Notes: generated by a model not told the origin, from the letters alone. Numbered from the stretch's first letter, positions 34,010 through 44,340 are shown. The stretch is 64,000 nt of DNA from Vibrio splendidus (GCF_003345295.1 NZ_CP031055.1:248001-312000); one strand, 5' to 3'. Program-made: numbers and translations.

Positions 34010-36868
34010 ATGAGTGATTATAAAGATACCCTGAACTTACCAGAAACAGGGTTCCCAATGCGCGGCAATCTGGCAAATCGTGAACCAGAAATGCTGAAGC
34101 GTTGGTACAAAGAAGATCTTTACGGCGAAATCCGTAAGGCAAAGAAAGGTAAAAAATCTTTCGTGCTGCATGATGGCCCTCCATACGCGAACGGCGACAT
34201 TCACATTGGCCACGCGCTGAATAAGATTCTTAAAGACATTATTATCAAATCTAAGACCCTTTCTGGTTTTGATGCACCGTACATCCCAGGTTGGGACTGT
34301 CACGGTCTTCCAATCGAGTTAATGGTTGAGAAGAAGAAAGGTAAGCCTGGTCAGAAGATTTCGGCTGCTGAATTCCGCGAAGAGTGTCGTAAGTACGCTG
34401 CGGGCCAAGTTGAAGGTCAGAAAGAGAGCTTCAAACGTCTTGGTATCATGGGCGAGTGGGATAAACCTTACCGCACTATGGATTTCGGCACTGAAGCGAA
34501 CATCATTCGTTCTCTAGGAAAAATCGCAGACAAAGGTCACCTTCTTAAAGGTTTCAAACCTGTTCACTGGTGTACTGACTGTGGTTCTGCTTTGGCTGAA
34601 GCTGAAGTTGAATATAAAGATAAAGTGTCTCCATCTATCGATGTGAAATTTACAGCAGCTGACGAAGCGGCGCTTCTAGAGAAATTTACTCTAGCTGAAG
34701 GTCACGCGGGTCAGGGCGAAATCTCTATCGTTATCTGGACGACAACACCTTGGACTCTGCCGGCTAACCGCGCAGTATGTCTACGTGATGATCTTGAGTA
34801 CGTACTTATCCAAGTTGAAGCGAATGGCGAACAGCCAGCTCAACGTATCGTTGTTGCTTCTGAACTAGCAAAAGACGTAATGGATCGTGCGGGTATCGAG
34901 CACTTCCATAACCTTGGTTTTGCGACTGGTGCTGATCTTGAGCTTTCTCAGTTCAATCACCCGTTCTACGACTTTACTGTTCCTGCTGTTCTTGGCGACC
35001 ACGTTACAACGGATTCAGGTACTGGTGTGGTTCACACTGCGCCTGGTCATGGTCAAGAGGATTTCGTGGTTGGTAAGAAGTACGACCTAGAAATCGCTAA
35101 CCCAGTAGGCTCAAACGGCGTTTACCTGCCAGATACTGAGCTATTTGCTGGTCAGCATGTATTCAAAGCGAACGATTCTGTTTTAGAAGTTTTAAAAGAG
35201 AAAGGTGCACTACTGCATCACCACGCTTACGAGCACAGCTACCCACATTGTTGGAGACACAAAACTCCAATCATCTTCCGTGCAACACCACAATGGTTCA
35301 TCTCTATGGATCAAGCTGGCCTACGTGCAAAAGCACTTGAGTCAACGAAGAGTGTTGAATGGATGCCAGAATGGGGTCAAAGCCGTATCGAAGGTATGAT
35401 CGAAGGTCGCCCTGAGTGGTGTATCTCTCGTCAACGTACTTGGGGTGTGCCAATTGCTCTGTTCGTTCATAAAGAAACATCAGAACTTCACCCAGATAGC
35501 CCAGCTCTTATTGAAAAAGTAGCGAAGCTTGTTGAAGAAAAAGGCATTCAAGCTTGGTGGGATGTAGATGCTGCTGAACTGATGGGTGCTGAAGACGCTG
35601 ACAAGTACGAGAAAGTACTTGATACGCTAGACGTATGGTTTGACTCAGGTGTAACGCACTTCTCTGTTGTGGATTCACGTGAAGAGTACAACTTCCCGAA
35701 TGAAGAAAGAACGCACAGTGCTGATCTTTACCTTGAAGGCTCTGACCAACACCGTGGCTGGTTCCAGTCATCATTGATTTCATCTATCGCGATGAAAGAC
35801 GAAGCACCATACAAGCAAGTGCTAACGCACGGTTTCGTGGTTGATGGTAACGGCCGTAAGATGTCTAAATCTATCGGTAACGTGGTTGCTCCTAAAGATG
35901 TAACCAACAAGCTAGGCGCCGATATTCTACGTCTATGGGTTGCTTCTACGGATTACACTAACGAAGTTGCGGTTTCTGACGAGATCCTTAAGCGTTCTGC
36001 TGATGCATACCGTCGTATTCGTAACACGGCTCGTTTCTTCCTAGCGAACTTGAACGGTTTCAACCCTGAAACTGACCTAGTACCTGCTGAAGAAATGGTC
36101 GCACTTGATCGCTGGGCTGTTGGCCGTGCTCAAGCTGCACAAGAAGAGATCGTTAAAGCATACGGTGAGTACAACACTCACGGTGTAACTCAACGTCTAA
36201 TGCAGTTCTGTTCTATCGAAATGGGTTCTTTCTACCTAGACGTAATTAAAGACCGTCAGTACACAGCGAAACAGGGCAGCCATGCTCAACGTAGCTGTCA
36301 AACGGCGCTTTACTACATCGTAGAAGCTCTAGTTCGTTGGATGGCGCCTATCATGACGTTCACTGCAGATGAAATCTGGAACGAGATGCCTGGCGAACGC
36401 GACACGTTTGTATTCACAGGCGAGTGGTTCGAAGGCCTATTTGGTCTTGCTGATGACGAAGAGCTAAGCAACGAATTCTGGACTGAAATCCAGTCAGTTC
36501 GTGGCGCAGTGAACAAGCTTCTTGAAGATGCTCGTAAAGAGAAAACGATCGGTGGCGGACTGCAAGCTGAAGTGACTCTATACGCTGACGACGCGTTAGC
36601 GGCTAAAATCAACAAGCTAGAAGATGAGCTACGTTTCGTACTTATCACATCAACTGCTGTTGTTAAGCCACTAAGCGAGAAATCTGACGTTGCTCAAGCG
36701 ACAGACGTTGCAGGTCTATTCGTTGAAGTTGCAGCAACTGAAGCTGAGAAGTGTGACCGTTGCTGGCACCACACTCCAGATGTAGGCACAATTGAAGGTC
36801 ACGAGAAAATTTGTGGTCGTTGTGTGTCGAATATCGACGGTGAAGGCGAAGTGCGTAAGTTCGCATAA
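34010..36868 (+). CDS. ileS: Isoleucyl-tRNA synthetase
   Basis: A 952-residue class Ia synthetase. H-I-G-H at residues 65-68 and K-M-S-K-S near residue 617 form the ATP site; the editing domain lies between, and two Cys pairs (C-D-R-C and C-G-R-C) at the C-terminus bind zinc. It charges tRNA-Ile. A terminator-like hairpin follows, so lspA may be partly uncoupled. Confidence 0.97.
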   Translation: MSDYKDTLNLPETGFPMRGNLANREPEMLKRWYKEDLYGEIRKAKKGKKSFVLHDGPPYANGDIHIGHALNKILKDIIIKSKTLSGFDAPYIPGWDCHGLPIELMVEKKKGKPGQKISAAEFREECRKYAAGQVEGQKESFKRLGIMGEWDKPYRTMDFGTEANIIRSLGKIADKGHLLKGFKPVHWCTDCGSALAEAEVEYKDKVSPSIDVKFTAADEAALLEKFTLAEGHAGQGEISIVIWTTTPWTLPANRAVCLRDDLEYVLIQVEANGEQPAQRIVVASELAKDVMDRAGIEHFHNLGFATGADLELSQFNHPFYDFTVPAVLGDHVTTDSGTGVVHTAPGHGQEDFVVGKKYDLEIANPVGSNGVYLPDTELFAGQHVFKANDSVLEVLKEKGALLHHHAYEHSYPHCWRHKTPIIFRATPQWFISMDQAGLRAKALESTKSVEWMPEWGQSRIEGMIEGRPEWCISRQRTWGVPIALFVHKETSELHPDSPALIEKVAKLVEEKGIQAWWDVDAAELMGAEDADKYEKVLDTLDVWFDSGVTHFSVVDSREEYNFPNEERTHSADLYLEGSDQHRGWFQSSLISSIAMKDEAPYKQVLTHGFVVDGNGRKMSKSIGNVVAPKDVTNKLGADILRLWVASTDYTNEVAVSDEILKRSADAYRRIRNTARFFLANLNGFNPETDLVPAEEMVALDRWAVGRAQAAQEEIVKAYGEYNTHGVTQRLMQFCSIEMGSFYLDVIKDRQYTAKQGSHAQRSCQTALYYIVEALVRWMAPIMTFTADEIWNEMPGERDTFVFTGEWFEGLFGLADDEELSNEFWTEIQSVRGAVNKLLEDARKEKTIGGGLQAEVTLYADDALAAKINKLEDELRFVLITSTAVVKPLSEKSDVAQATDVAGLFVEVAATEAEKCDRCWHHTPDVGTIEGHEKICGRCVSNIDGEGEVRKFA

Positions 36869-36905
36869 CGACTCAGAGAAAGACTGAACTTTTTGTAAAA
36901 ATCAT

Positions 36906-36935
36906 AGCCCCAGTATCAACTGGGGTTATTTTTAA
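36906..36935 (+). terminator. Hairpin between ileS and lspA
   Basis: CCCCAGT pairs with ACTGGGG around ATCA with a T-rich run behind it. It may end or reduce readthrough into lspA. Confidence 0.65.
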
Positions 36936-37028
36936 TTATAGGAAATGTGTTTAACCGAGTTGAGTGCTCATCCTCCCTTAACAAGGATGATTAAATGGGT
37001 ACTGGCTTCGTAAATACTAGGAATAGAA

Positions 37029-37529
37029 ATGAGTGAAGTTTCGTTAAAACAATCTGGTGTGCGTTGGTTATGGCTGGCTCTGTTGGTCTTCCTTGCAGAT
37101 ATTGGCATCAAACTATTCGTTATGGACAATATGGGTTATGGCTGGGCAAACCGTATTGAGGTGTTGCCATTCTTTAACTTTTTGTATGTCCATAATTATG
37201 GTGCAGCATTTAGCTTTCTGAGCGATCAGAGTGGCTGGCAGCGTTGGTTATTTACTGGTATCGCCTTTGCGGTAACTGGCATGCTGACATACTGGATGAG
37301 TAAACTACCTGCAGCAGAGAAGTGGAATAACATTGCTTATGCGATCATCATTGGTGGCGCGGTAGGTAACGTATTTGACCGAGTAGTACACGGCTTTGTT
37401 GTCGATTACTTAGATTTCTACTGGGGTACTTACCATTGGCCTGCGTTTAACTTAGCCGATATGGGGATCTGTATCGGTGCTGCGATGATCATCTTAGATG
37501 GCTTTCGCAAGAAAGATGAAAGCAAATAG
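37029..37529 (+). CDS. lspA: Signal peptidase II
   Basis: A 166-residue aspartyl protease with four membrane segments. The catalytic Asp pair lies in N-V-F-D-R-V and F-N-L-A-D. It cleaves signal peptides of diacylated prolipoproteins, acting after Lgt. Confidence 0.96.
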   Translation: MSEVSLKQSGVRWLWLALLVFLADIGIKLFVMDNMGYGWANRIEVLPFFNFLYVHNYGAAFSFLSDQSGWQRWLFTGIAFAVTGMLTYWMSKLPAAEKWNNIAYAIIIGGAVGNVFDRVVHGFVVDYLDFYWGTYHWPAFNLADMGICIGAAMIILDGFRKKDESK

Positions 37530-37618
37530 GCTACTCAGGCATTAATGAGTATTAAGTAAATCGCTTTTAAATAGATTGCCCTAAAGTCAGTCTATGACTC
37601 ACAGAATAGAATAGCCCT

Positions 37619-37654
37619 AAGCGCTGTCGGTTGATTCCGACGGCGCTTTTTTTT
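37619..37654 (+). terminator. Hairpin between lspA and fkpB
   Basis: AGCGCTGTCGG pairs with CCGACGGCGCT (one mismatch) and is followed by eight T, a strong terminator shape. fkpB starts 70 bases later, so it may have its own promoter or depend on readthrough. Confidence 0.8.
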
Positions 37655-37723
37655 ATGCTTCAGTCAACAAGGAAGCAAAGCACAGCGCATCCTCAAATAA
37701 TAAAGAAATCTAAGGAAAGTAAC

Positions 37724-38155
37724 GTGGCAGCAATTAAAAATGATTCAGCAGTAACTCTACATTTTACGATTAAAATGAAGGATGGTTCAGTTGCCGATAG
37801 CACCGAAAATATGGGTAAGCCTGCGAAGTTCGTTATGGGTGATGGCAGCCTAAGTGAGAACTTTGAACAGTGCCTGATTGGTCTTGAAACGGGGACTGAA
37901 AAGTCTATCGAATTGAAGGCGCAAGACGCCTTTGGTATGCCAAATCCAGATCATATCCATCATATGGATCGTGCTAAGTTTGTTGGCGATTCTGAAGTCG
38001 AAGTTGGCACTATTATGGCTTTCTCAGGTCCTGATGGTATGGAAATTCCAGGTATTATCACTGAGATCGCGGGTGATTCAGTGACGGTTGATTTTAATCA
38101 TCCATTAGCAGGCCAAGACGTTACGTTTGACGTCAACATCTTAGCAGTGGACTAA
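37724..38155 (+). CDS. fkpB: FKBP-type peptidyl-prolyl isomerase FkpB
   Basis: A 143-residue SlpA/FkpB-type isomerase with the inserted-in-flap domain (D-A-F-G-M-P-N-P-D-H-I-H-H). It speeds proline isomerisation and acts as a chaperone. GTG 37724 has AAGGAAA before it; the frame is open to 37631, but that part overlaps the lspA terminator. Its last seven codons form the first unit of a 20-bp tandem repeat. Confidence 0.92.
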   Translation: MAAIKNDSAVTLHFTIKMKDGSVADSTENMGKPAKFVMGDGSLSENFEQCLIGLETGTEKSIELKAQDAFGMPNPDHIHHMDRAKFVGDSEVEVGTIMAFSGPDGMEIPGIITEIAGDSVTVDFNHPLAGQDVTFDVNILAVD

Positions 38156-38240
38156 CTATTTTAGCGGTGGATTAACTATCTTAGCGTTAGAATAGCTATC
38201 TTAACTTTAGAATCGCTATCTTGACGGTTGAATAACATCA
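38141..38240. repeat. 20-bp tandem repeat overlapping the fkpB stop
   Basis: Five units with period 20: 38141-38160, 38161-38180 (TTAGCGGTGGATTAACTATC), 38181-38200, 38201-38220 and the degenerate 38221-38240. The first unit is the last coding sequence of fkpB plus its stop codon (38153-38155). Confidence 0.85.
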
Positions 38241-38348
38241 CCTTACAGCTGTGATGTAACCCAGAGCTTCACTGTCTAGGCGCTTCACTGTAGAATGCGA
38301 GCCTCGCTGACAGCGAACTCTATAGAAGCAACCTTAGTACCGCGGTAA

Positions 38349-39308
38349 ATGATGAGCAATGAAATGAAAATAATGTTAGCTAACCCTCGTGGCTTTTGTG
38401 CCGGTGTCGATCGTGCGATCAGTATTGTTGAGCGTGCACTCGAAATGTACCAGCCACCGATCTATGTTCGTCATGAAGTGGTACACAACCGCTTTGTTGT
38501 TGAAGGGCTAAAGCAACGTGGTGCTATTTTTGTCGAAGAGTTAAGTGAAGTGCCAGACGATAACATCGTGATCTTCTCTGCTCACGGTGTTTCTCAAGCC
38601 GTTCGTAAAGAAGCGAAAGAGCGCGAACTCACCGTATTTGATGCAACGTGTCCTTTGGTAACCAAAGTCCATATGGAAGTTGCTCGTGCGAGCCGCAAGC
38701 ATATGGAAGTGGTTCTGATTGGTCACGCGGGTCACCCAGAAGTGGAAGGCACCATGGGTCAGTACGCTAGCCAAACAGGTGGAATGTACTTGGTTGAGAA
38801 ACCAGAGGACGTACAGAACCTAGTGGTGAATGATCCAAGTAACCTGCATTACGTTAGCCAAACCACGTTGTCAGTTGATGAAACTGCAGACGTGATTGAA
38901 GAGCTGCGTCGAGTGTTCCCTGAGATCCAAGGCCCACGTAAAGACGACATCTGCTACGCAACTCAAAACCGTCAGGACGCAATTCGTGAGATGGCCGGTG
39001 ATGTTGATGTGGTGATAGTTGTTGGTTCTAAGAACTCATCGAACTCAACTCGTTTAAAAGAGCTAGCTGAGAAGCTCGGTACGCCAGGTTATCTAACAGA
39101 CTGCCCTGAAGACATTCAAACTGAATGGGTTGAAGGGAAAAAGAAAATCGGTGTAACAGCCGGTGCTTCTGCTCCTGAAGAGTTGGTAAACCAAATCTTA
39201 GATCGTATTCGTGAGCTGGGTGCTACCGAGGTTGAAGAGATTCAAGGTCGTGAAGAGAACATGTTCTTCGAAGTACCGAAAGAGCTGCAGATTAAGCAAG
39301 TCGACTAA
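38349..39308 (+). CDS. ispH: 4-hydroxy-3-methylbut-2-enyl diphosphate reductase
   Basis: A 319-residue iron-sulfur enzyme, the last step of the MEP isoprenoid route. The three cluster Cys lie in G-F-C-A-G-V, D-A-T-C-P-L and D-D-I-C-Y-A-T, and the T-Q-N-R-Q and S-S-N-S-x-R motifs are present. ATG 38349 or the next codon is the start. It closes the lspA-fkpB-ispH run. Confidence 0.96.
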   Translation: MMSNEMKIMLANPRGFCAGVDRAISIVERALEMYQPPIYVRHEVVHNRFVVEGLKQRGAIFVEELSEVPDDNIVIFSAHGVSQAVRKEAKERELTVFDATCPLVTKVHMEVARASRKHMEVVLIGHAGHPEVEGTMGQYASQTGGMYLVEKPEDVQNLVVNDPSNLHYVSQTTLSVDETADVIEELRRVFPEIQGPRKDDICYATQNRQDAIREMAGDVDVVIVVGSKNSSNSTRLKELAEKLGTPGYLTDCPEDIQTEWVEGKKKIGVTAGASAPEELVNQILDRIRELGATEVEEIQGREENMFFEVPKELQIKQVD

Positions 39309-39362
39309 TCACTATTGATGTGTGACAAGATCGATTCGTAACTCTATCGATTCGCAAACACT

Positions 39363-39393
39363 AAAAAGCCAACGTTGATGCGTTGGCTTTTTT
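39363..39393. terminator. Terminator between ispH and btsR
   Basis: AAAAAGCCAACG and CGTTGGCTTTTTT form a stem around TTGATG between convergent genes. Confidence 0.9.
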
Positions 39394-39431
39394 GATCGTA
39401 CTTTGGAACAAGGCGTCGAATTTCTAATGGG

Positions 39432-40163
39432 TTACTGGAGACCGAGTAGCTCTTTCAGTGTCTTGAGGTAGCGGCGGCTGACAGGCACTTCAAAACCAGT
39501 CAGTGTGATGATCTCGGCTAACCCATTCTCTAACAGTTTGATTTCTTGGATCGACTTTATGTTGATCAAGTATTGTCGATGACAGCGGATTAAGTCGGTT
39601 TTTTCTTCCAAGATCTTTAGGGTTAACTGCGATGTTGCTGTTTGTGATGAGCTACGAACATGAACACCACTGATATCGGAATAAGCACACTCTACCGTTT
39701 GGCTTGCCATGATCACAATACGGTTATGGCCGATGCACGGGATTTGCTCTAAACGGCACGGAGCAATGGCAGAGATGTCTTGTTCCGGCGCTTTGTGGTT
39801 CTGCTTGATGACCTTATTCAGACGACAAACACTCTTGTTTAATCGACAAGGTTCAACTGGCTTGAGTAGGTAGTCAAAAGCGTTATCTTCAAAGGCTTGA
39901 ATCGCATATTGGTCGTAGGCAGTGACGAAGACCACGTAAGGCATGGTATCTGGATCAAGCATGCTTAACAGTTCAATCCCGGTAACCTGCGGCATTTGGA
40001 TATCCAAATACACCACATCAGGCTTGAGCAGATTGATCTGTTTAAGTCCTTCGATCGCGTTACTTGCTTGGCCGATGATTTCCACTTCTCCGGTTTCGGT
40101 CAGTAGCTCAATCAGTTCTTCGCGAGCAAAAAGCTCATCATCGACAACTAATGCCTTTAACAT
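39432..40163 (-). CDS. btsR: LytTR response regulator BtsR
   Basis: A 243-residue response regulator: receiver domain with phosphoacceptor Asp54 (V-Y-L-D-I-Q-M-P), then a LytTR DNA-binding domain (C-H-R-Q-Y-L-I-N and V-P-V-S-R-R-Y-L). It pairs with the sensor gene just upstream. In E. coli BtsR activates a pyruvate/proton symporter gene of the CstA family; a CstA-family gene lies next door here. ATG 40163 is preferred over TTG 40187. Confidence 0.85.
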   Translation of the reverse strand: MLKALVVDDELFAREELIELLTETGEVEIIGQASNAIEGLKQINLLKPDVVYLDIQMPQVTGIELLSMLDPDTMPYVVFVTAYDQYAIQAFEDNAFDYLLKPVEPCRLNKSVCRLNKVIKQNHKAPEQDISAIAPCRLEQIPCIGHNRIVIMASQTVECAYSDISGVHVRSSSQTATSQLTLKILEEKTDLIRCHRQYLINIKSIQEIKLLENGLAEIITLTGFEVPVSRRYLKTLKELLGLQ

Positions 40164-40268
40164 CCTACAATCTTCATCTTGGTTCAATCCCTGTTTGATT
40201 CACGCTTATCTTTTAAATGTCTGCTTCTAAATGTTTCAACTCGGAGCGATTCGTCTCCGAAAATACCT

Positions 40269-41939
40269 TTATTTTAGTATAGGTATGATAAAGCTCATTC
40301 GAGTGAATTGCTGTGGTTGAGATTCTATTTTTAGTGCTGAATCTTGTCCAAAGAAATTAGTGAGTCGTTTGTCAACAATTTCCATCCCTAAACCGACATG
40401 GTCTTGAGAAGGCTTTTGATAGTTGCCTGCATTGTCTTCCACGATCAGCTTAAATCCACCCTCGAAGGCTTCGCTATAGATCTTCACTTGGCCGCCTTCC
40501 AACATGTTTGAAATACCATGCTTGATGGCGTTTTCAACCAGTGGCTGCAGGGTAAAGCTTGGCAGTTGCGACTCATACAGTTGTGGGTCGATATCCCATT
40601 CCACTTCTAATCGATCGGTAAAGCGTGCTTTCTCTATGGTTAGATACGCATTAACGTGTGCCAGTTCATCTTTGAGCTTTACAGTGTTGATGTTCTGCTT
40701 CAGGTTACTTCTAAAGAAGTGAGACAGATGCTGAATTAGCTCCCGAGCTTTATCTGGGTCGCGACGTGTCACTGCGCTGATTGTGTTAAGCGCATTAAAC
40801 AAGAAGTGTGGGTTCACCTGTGCATGCAGCAGTTTGATTTCCGCTTGGGTGAGCAGCGTTTGCTGTTGTTGATAATTACTAAACAGGATCTGGCTCGACA
40901 ATAGCTGAGCGATACCTTCACCCATCGACATATTGATGGTCGAGAATAGTTTCAACTTTGGCTCATACAGTTTGATGGTTCCGATGACTTCGTTTCCTGC
41001 TCTTAACGGGATAATTAGCGCGGAGCCTAACTTACAATCCTGCGAAAGGGAGCATTGGTATGGATTCTCTTTGCCATCAAGGTAGATGATGTCGTTCTGT
41101 TCCATCGAAGTGAGCGTGCTCTGCGATGAAATAGGGGTGTTCGGAATATGGTGTTCATCACCAATCCCGATGAACGCTAGGATTTTTTCTCGGTCGGTGA
41201 TCGCCACCGCACCAACGTTAGTCTCTTCGTAAATGATACGCACGATTTTTTGCGCATTATCCGAATTGAATCCACCATGCAAAATACCCACTGAACGCTC
41301 GGCGATGGTTAATGCGCGGCGTGAGAAAGTTGCCGAATACTTCTCGAAGATGGTTTTCCGATCTTGGATGATGCTCATGAACAGCGCCGCACCCACTGAG
41401 TTAGCAATGATCATTGGCGCGGCAATATCAGAAACCAGAGCGTAGGACTGCTCGAATGGTTTCGCGACCGCTAACAGAATTAGCATCTGAATAATCTCTG
41501 CAAACAAGGTAACAGAGAAAACCACCAATGGATTAAACAGCTGGCTGGCTTTGTTCTTTCTGACGAGATAAACGTGCAATAGGCCGCCAATCAAGCCTTC
41601 AGCTGTGGTGGAAATAGCACAAGCCAAGTCTGTGAAGCCGCCTAATGAGTAACGGTGAATACCGCCAGTAAAGCCGACGGCAAAGCCAACGACAGGGCCG
41701 CCAAATAGACCACCCATGACCGCACCCATCGCGCGCGTATTGGCTATCGCGTCATTAATCTGCAGTCCAAAATAGGTGCCCATAATACAGAACAGAGAAA
41801 ACAGAACATAACAGCTGACTTTATGACTTAAGCGTGAAGAGATGCTCAACAAAGGGAGAATCAGTGGAGTTTTACTTAGCATGTAAGCAATTACTAAGTA
41901 AACACAGGTTTGTTGCAGCAGAGAGAGAATGAGTTCCAT
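40269..41939 (-). CDS. btsS: LytS-type sensor kinase BtsS
   Basis: A 556-residue sensor: six or so N-terminal membrane segments of the 5TMR-LYT type (residues 1-195), a GAF domain (about 215-350) and a LytS-type kinase region with His378 in Q-V-N-P-H-F-L-F-N and the ATP motif N-A-I-K-H-G. BtsS binds extracellular pyruvate with high affinity in E. coli. AGGTGA precedes the ATG. It lies between its regulator and the transporter. Confidence 0.87.
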   Translation of the reverse strand: MELILSLLQQTCVYLVIAYMLSKTPLILPLLSISSRLSHKVSCYVLFSLFCIMGTYFGLQINDAIANTRAMGAVMGGLFGGPVVGFAVGFTGGIHRYSLGGFTDLACAISTTAEGLIGGLLHVYLVRKNKASQLFNPLVVFSVTLFAEIIQMLILLAVAKPFEQSYALVSDIAAPMIIANSVGAALFMSIIQDRKTIFEKYSATFSRRALTIAERSVGILHGGFNSDNAQKIVRIIYEETNVGAVAITDREKILAFIGIGDEHHIPNTPISSQSTLTSMEQNDIIYLDGKENPYQCSLSQDCKLGSALIIPLRAGNEVIGTIKLYEPKLKLFSTINMSMGEGIAQLLSSQILFSNYQQQQTLLTQAEIKLLHAQVNPHFLFNALNTISAVTRRDPDKARELIQHLSHFFRSNLKQNINTVKLKDELAHVNAYLTIEKARFTDRLEVEWDIDPQLYESQLPSFTLQPLVENAIKHGISNMLEGGQVKIYSEAFEGGFKLIVEDNAGNYQKPSQDHVGLGMEIVDKRLTNFFGQDSALKIESQPQQFTRMSFIIPILK

Positions 41940-42223
41940 ATTTTCACCTATTGAGACGCTGGTTAAGTGTAAAGCTCATTGCGTGGTAACGGTAGCTTTG
42001 CTTGTGTTTTCGTTGGTTATATCGAGTGACGATTGCTTGTCAGGCGGAGATACCAATATTGATGTACTAATGCTGAGATACAGTAAAGCCCATCACAGAG
42101 GACGGGCTTTAGTCATAATTTCCACGAATCACTGGGTGATTACGGGAGCAAGCGAAGTGTGTTTGGCTTGTTCTTTCGTCTCTCTATGAAGACGTGTCTC
42201 TTGTTCTCAGGAGTCTGAAAGAA

Positions 42224-43714
42224 CTAGGCGGTTTTGGTGACGCCTTTTGCTTCTTTTTCTTCTTCATCAGCAAGGTCGATATCGCCTTTGCCTTTTGAAA
42301 TTTTGATAACGTAAGCAGCAATTCCGAATGCACTCACCACGCCGATGATGGTTGAAAGTTGCATTGGCAGACCGAAGCCCAGTTGGCTATTGTTCAGGAT
42401 GAATGTGATACACACAGATGTCATGAACACAGCTGGAACCGTGGTTACCCAGTGCAATTTATTGTGACGAAGTAGGTAAGCCGAAGCTGTCCATAGCATC
42501 ATTACTGCTGTTGATTGATTAGCAAAACCGAAGTAACGCCAGATGATACCGAAATCAACTTGAGTCAGGATGCCACCAAGAACGAACAATGGGAGAGCCA
42601 TCAGTAGGCGGTTACGCAGTGTTTTCTGTTCCATGTTGAAGTATTCAGCAAGGATAAGACGGCTTGAACGGAATGCAGTGTCGCCAGAAGTGATAGGTAA
42701 GATAACCACGCCAAGGAAAGCAAGGATACCGCCAAATACACCCAGTAGGCCAAATGAAGCGCTGTAAACTACGTTACCAGGGCCACCGTTTGCAATCGCG
42801 TCAGATAGAGACTCAACTGAACCGAAGAATGACAGAGCAAGTGCACACCAAATTAGGGCGATGATGCCTTCACCAATCATTGCACCGTAGAATACGAAGC
42901 GACCGTTCTTTTCGTTTTCCATACAACGAGCCATCAGTGGTGACTGAGTTGCATGGAAGCCAGAGATAGCACCACAAGCGATAGTGATAAACAGAGCAGG
43001 CCAAAGCGGTAAGTCGTTAGGGTTCATGTTAGTGAACATGTCTTTCATCTCGAAGCCACCCATGATTTGGTGCTCGTCAGATAGACCAATCGCAGTGATT
43101 AGACCAACAGACATAAAGATAAGCAGAGCACCGAACAGTGGGTAGAAGCGACCAATAATTTTATCGACAGGGACAATCGTTGCGATGATGTAGTAAGCAA
43201 AGATGATGACAACCATGGTGCTCGTAGACATTACGAAATCAGTTTGGTCGTTCACTAGGTTAGTGATCATGCCTGCTGGAGCTGAAACGAATACCACACC
43301 AACAAGAAGCAGTAGAACAATGGCAAAGATGTTCATAAAGTGTTTTGCGCCATTGCCTAGGTAACGTCCAGTGATGGTTGGAACCGAAGCGCCACCATTG
43401 CGGATAGATAACATACCTGAGAAGTAGTCGTGTACGGCACCTGCGAAGATACAACCTAGCACGATCCAAAGCATTGCTGCTGGGCCGTAAAGGGCACCCA
43501 TGATAGGGCCGAAGATTGGACCTACACCTGCAATGTTAAGCAGTTGAACTAGGTAAACCTTTGGAGTCGACATTGGAACGAAGTCCACGCCGTCTTGCTT
43601 GGTGTGAGCGGGTGTTTGACGCTTTTCATTGATACCGAAAATCTTCTCGATAAAGGCACCGTAAATAAAGTAGCCACCAATGAGTGCTGCAACACAGGTA
43701 AGAAACCACATCAT
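42224..43714 (-). CDS. CstA-family pyruvate/peptide transporter
   Basis: A 496-residue carbon starvation CstA-family protein with about thirteen membrane segments and the family features P-I-F-G-P-I-M-G-A-L-Y-G-P and G-F-H-A-T-Q-S-P-L. It is much shorter than E. coli BtsT or CstA (about 700), the usual Vibrio short form. Proximity to btsSR suggests pyruvate uptake under BtsR control, which is inference. AGGGA precedes the start. Confidence 0.85.
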   Translation of the reverse strand: MMWFLTCVAALIGGYFIYGAFIEKIFGINEKRQTPAHTKQDGVDFVPMSTPKVYLVQLLNIAGVGPIFGPIMGALYGPAAMLWIVLGCIFAGAVHDYFSGMLSIRNGGASVPTITGRYLGNGAKHFMNIFAIVLLLLVGVVFVSAPAGMITNLVNDQTDFVMSTSTMVVIIFAYYIIATIVPVDKIIGRFYPLFGALLIFMSVGLITAIGLSDEHQIMGGFEMKDMFTNMNPNDLPLWPALFITIACGAISGFHATQSPLMARCMENEKNGRFVFYGAMIGEGIIALIWCALALSFFGSVESLSDAIANGGPGNVVYSASFGLLGVFGGILAFLGVVILPITSGDTAFRSSRLILAEYFNMEQKTLRNRLLMALPLFVLGGILTQVDFGIIWRYFGFANQSTAVMMLWTASAYLLRHNKLHWVTTVPAVFMTSVCITFILNNSQLGFGLPMQLSTIIGVVSAFGIAAYVIKISKGKGDIDLADEEEKEAKGVTKTA

Positions 43715-43966
43715 AATTTGTTATCCCTGAATGTATTAATTAAGTCAGGGTGTATATTAAAGGAGTGTATGAGAAGAAACTTCCGCTATGAGAGTGAGTG
43801 GTCGAATAGCTAATTAAGTGGTGTTATAACTGATTGAGCGGTTTGTTCTCTTGCTGAAGAGGACAACAATAGACAATGAGTGGACATCAGTACGTGTTCA
43901 GCGGAGAATCGCCACAATGGCAGCGCTTCGTCAGGAAGTGGTGAAGTAACAATATAAAGGATTGAA

Positions 43967-44317
43967 ATGAAAAAAATAATAGCACTATTCGCCGTGGCAT
44001 TTAGCCTTGCAGGATGCAGCGCCAATGTTCAAGATTTAGCGGCCGAAGGCAATTGGCAAGAGATTGGCTATCGTGACGGGATCAAAGGTAACACTCAACG
44101 TTCTTACCAAGAGATGACTAAGCTTGGAACGGTAGACCAATCAAGCTACAGCAAAGGTTACTATCTAGGTGTTGCTGAATACTGCAACCCAAACCATGCT
44201 TATCAAATTGGCTTATCTGGCCAGGTTTATGAAGGCGTTTGTTCAGGTACGGAAGACGCTCAACGTTTCCGTATGGAATGGCAGCGCGGCTGGGATGAGT
44301 TTTCTAACGACTACTAA
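43967..44317 (+). CDS. DUF2799 lipoprotein
   Basis: A 116-residue protein with a lipoprotein signal ending in L-A-G-C (Cys17), then the DUF2799 pattern W-Q-E-I-G-Y-R-D-G and G-Y-Y-L-G-V-A-E-Y-C-N-P. Function unknown; probably outer-membrane anchored (Ser at +2). The ATG follows AAAGGATTGAA. Confidence 0.82.
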   Translation: MKKIIALFAVAFSLAGCSANVQDLAAEGNWQEIGYRDGIKGNTQRSYQEMTKLGTVDQSSYSKGYYLGVAEYCNPNHAYQIGLSGQVYEGVCSGTEDAQRFRMEWQRGWDEFSNDY

Positions 44318-44340
44318 GCTCAAACTAGCGATTAGAAAAT

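Noticed and set aside
37631..37723. N-terminal extension of fkpB
   Set aside because: The open frame covers the lspA terminator and has no binding site; GTG 37724 has AAGGAAA and gives the family start.
42084..42110. Terminator for the CstA-family gene
   Set aside because: AAAGCCC and GGGCTTT can pair, but the loop is long and no T run follows, so I did not list it.
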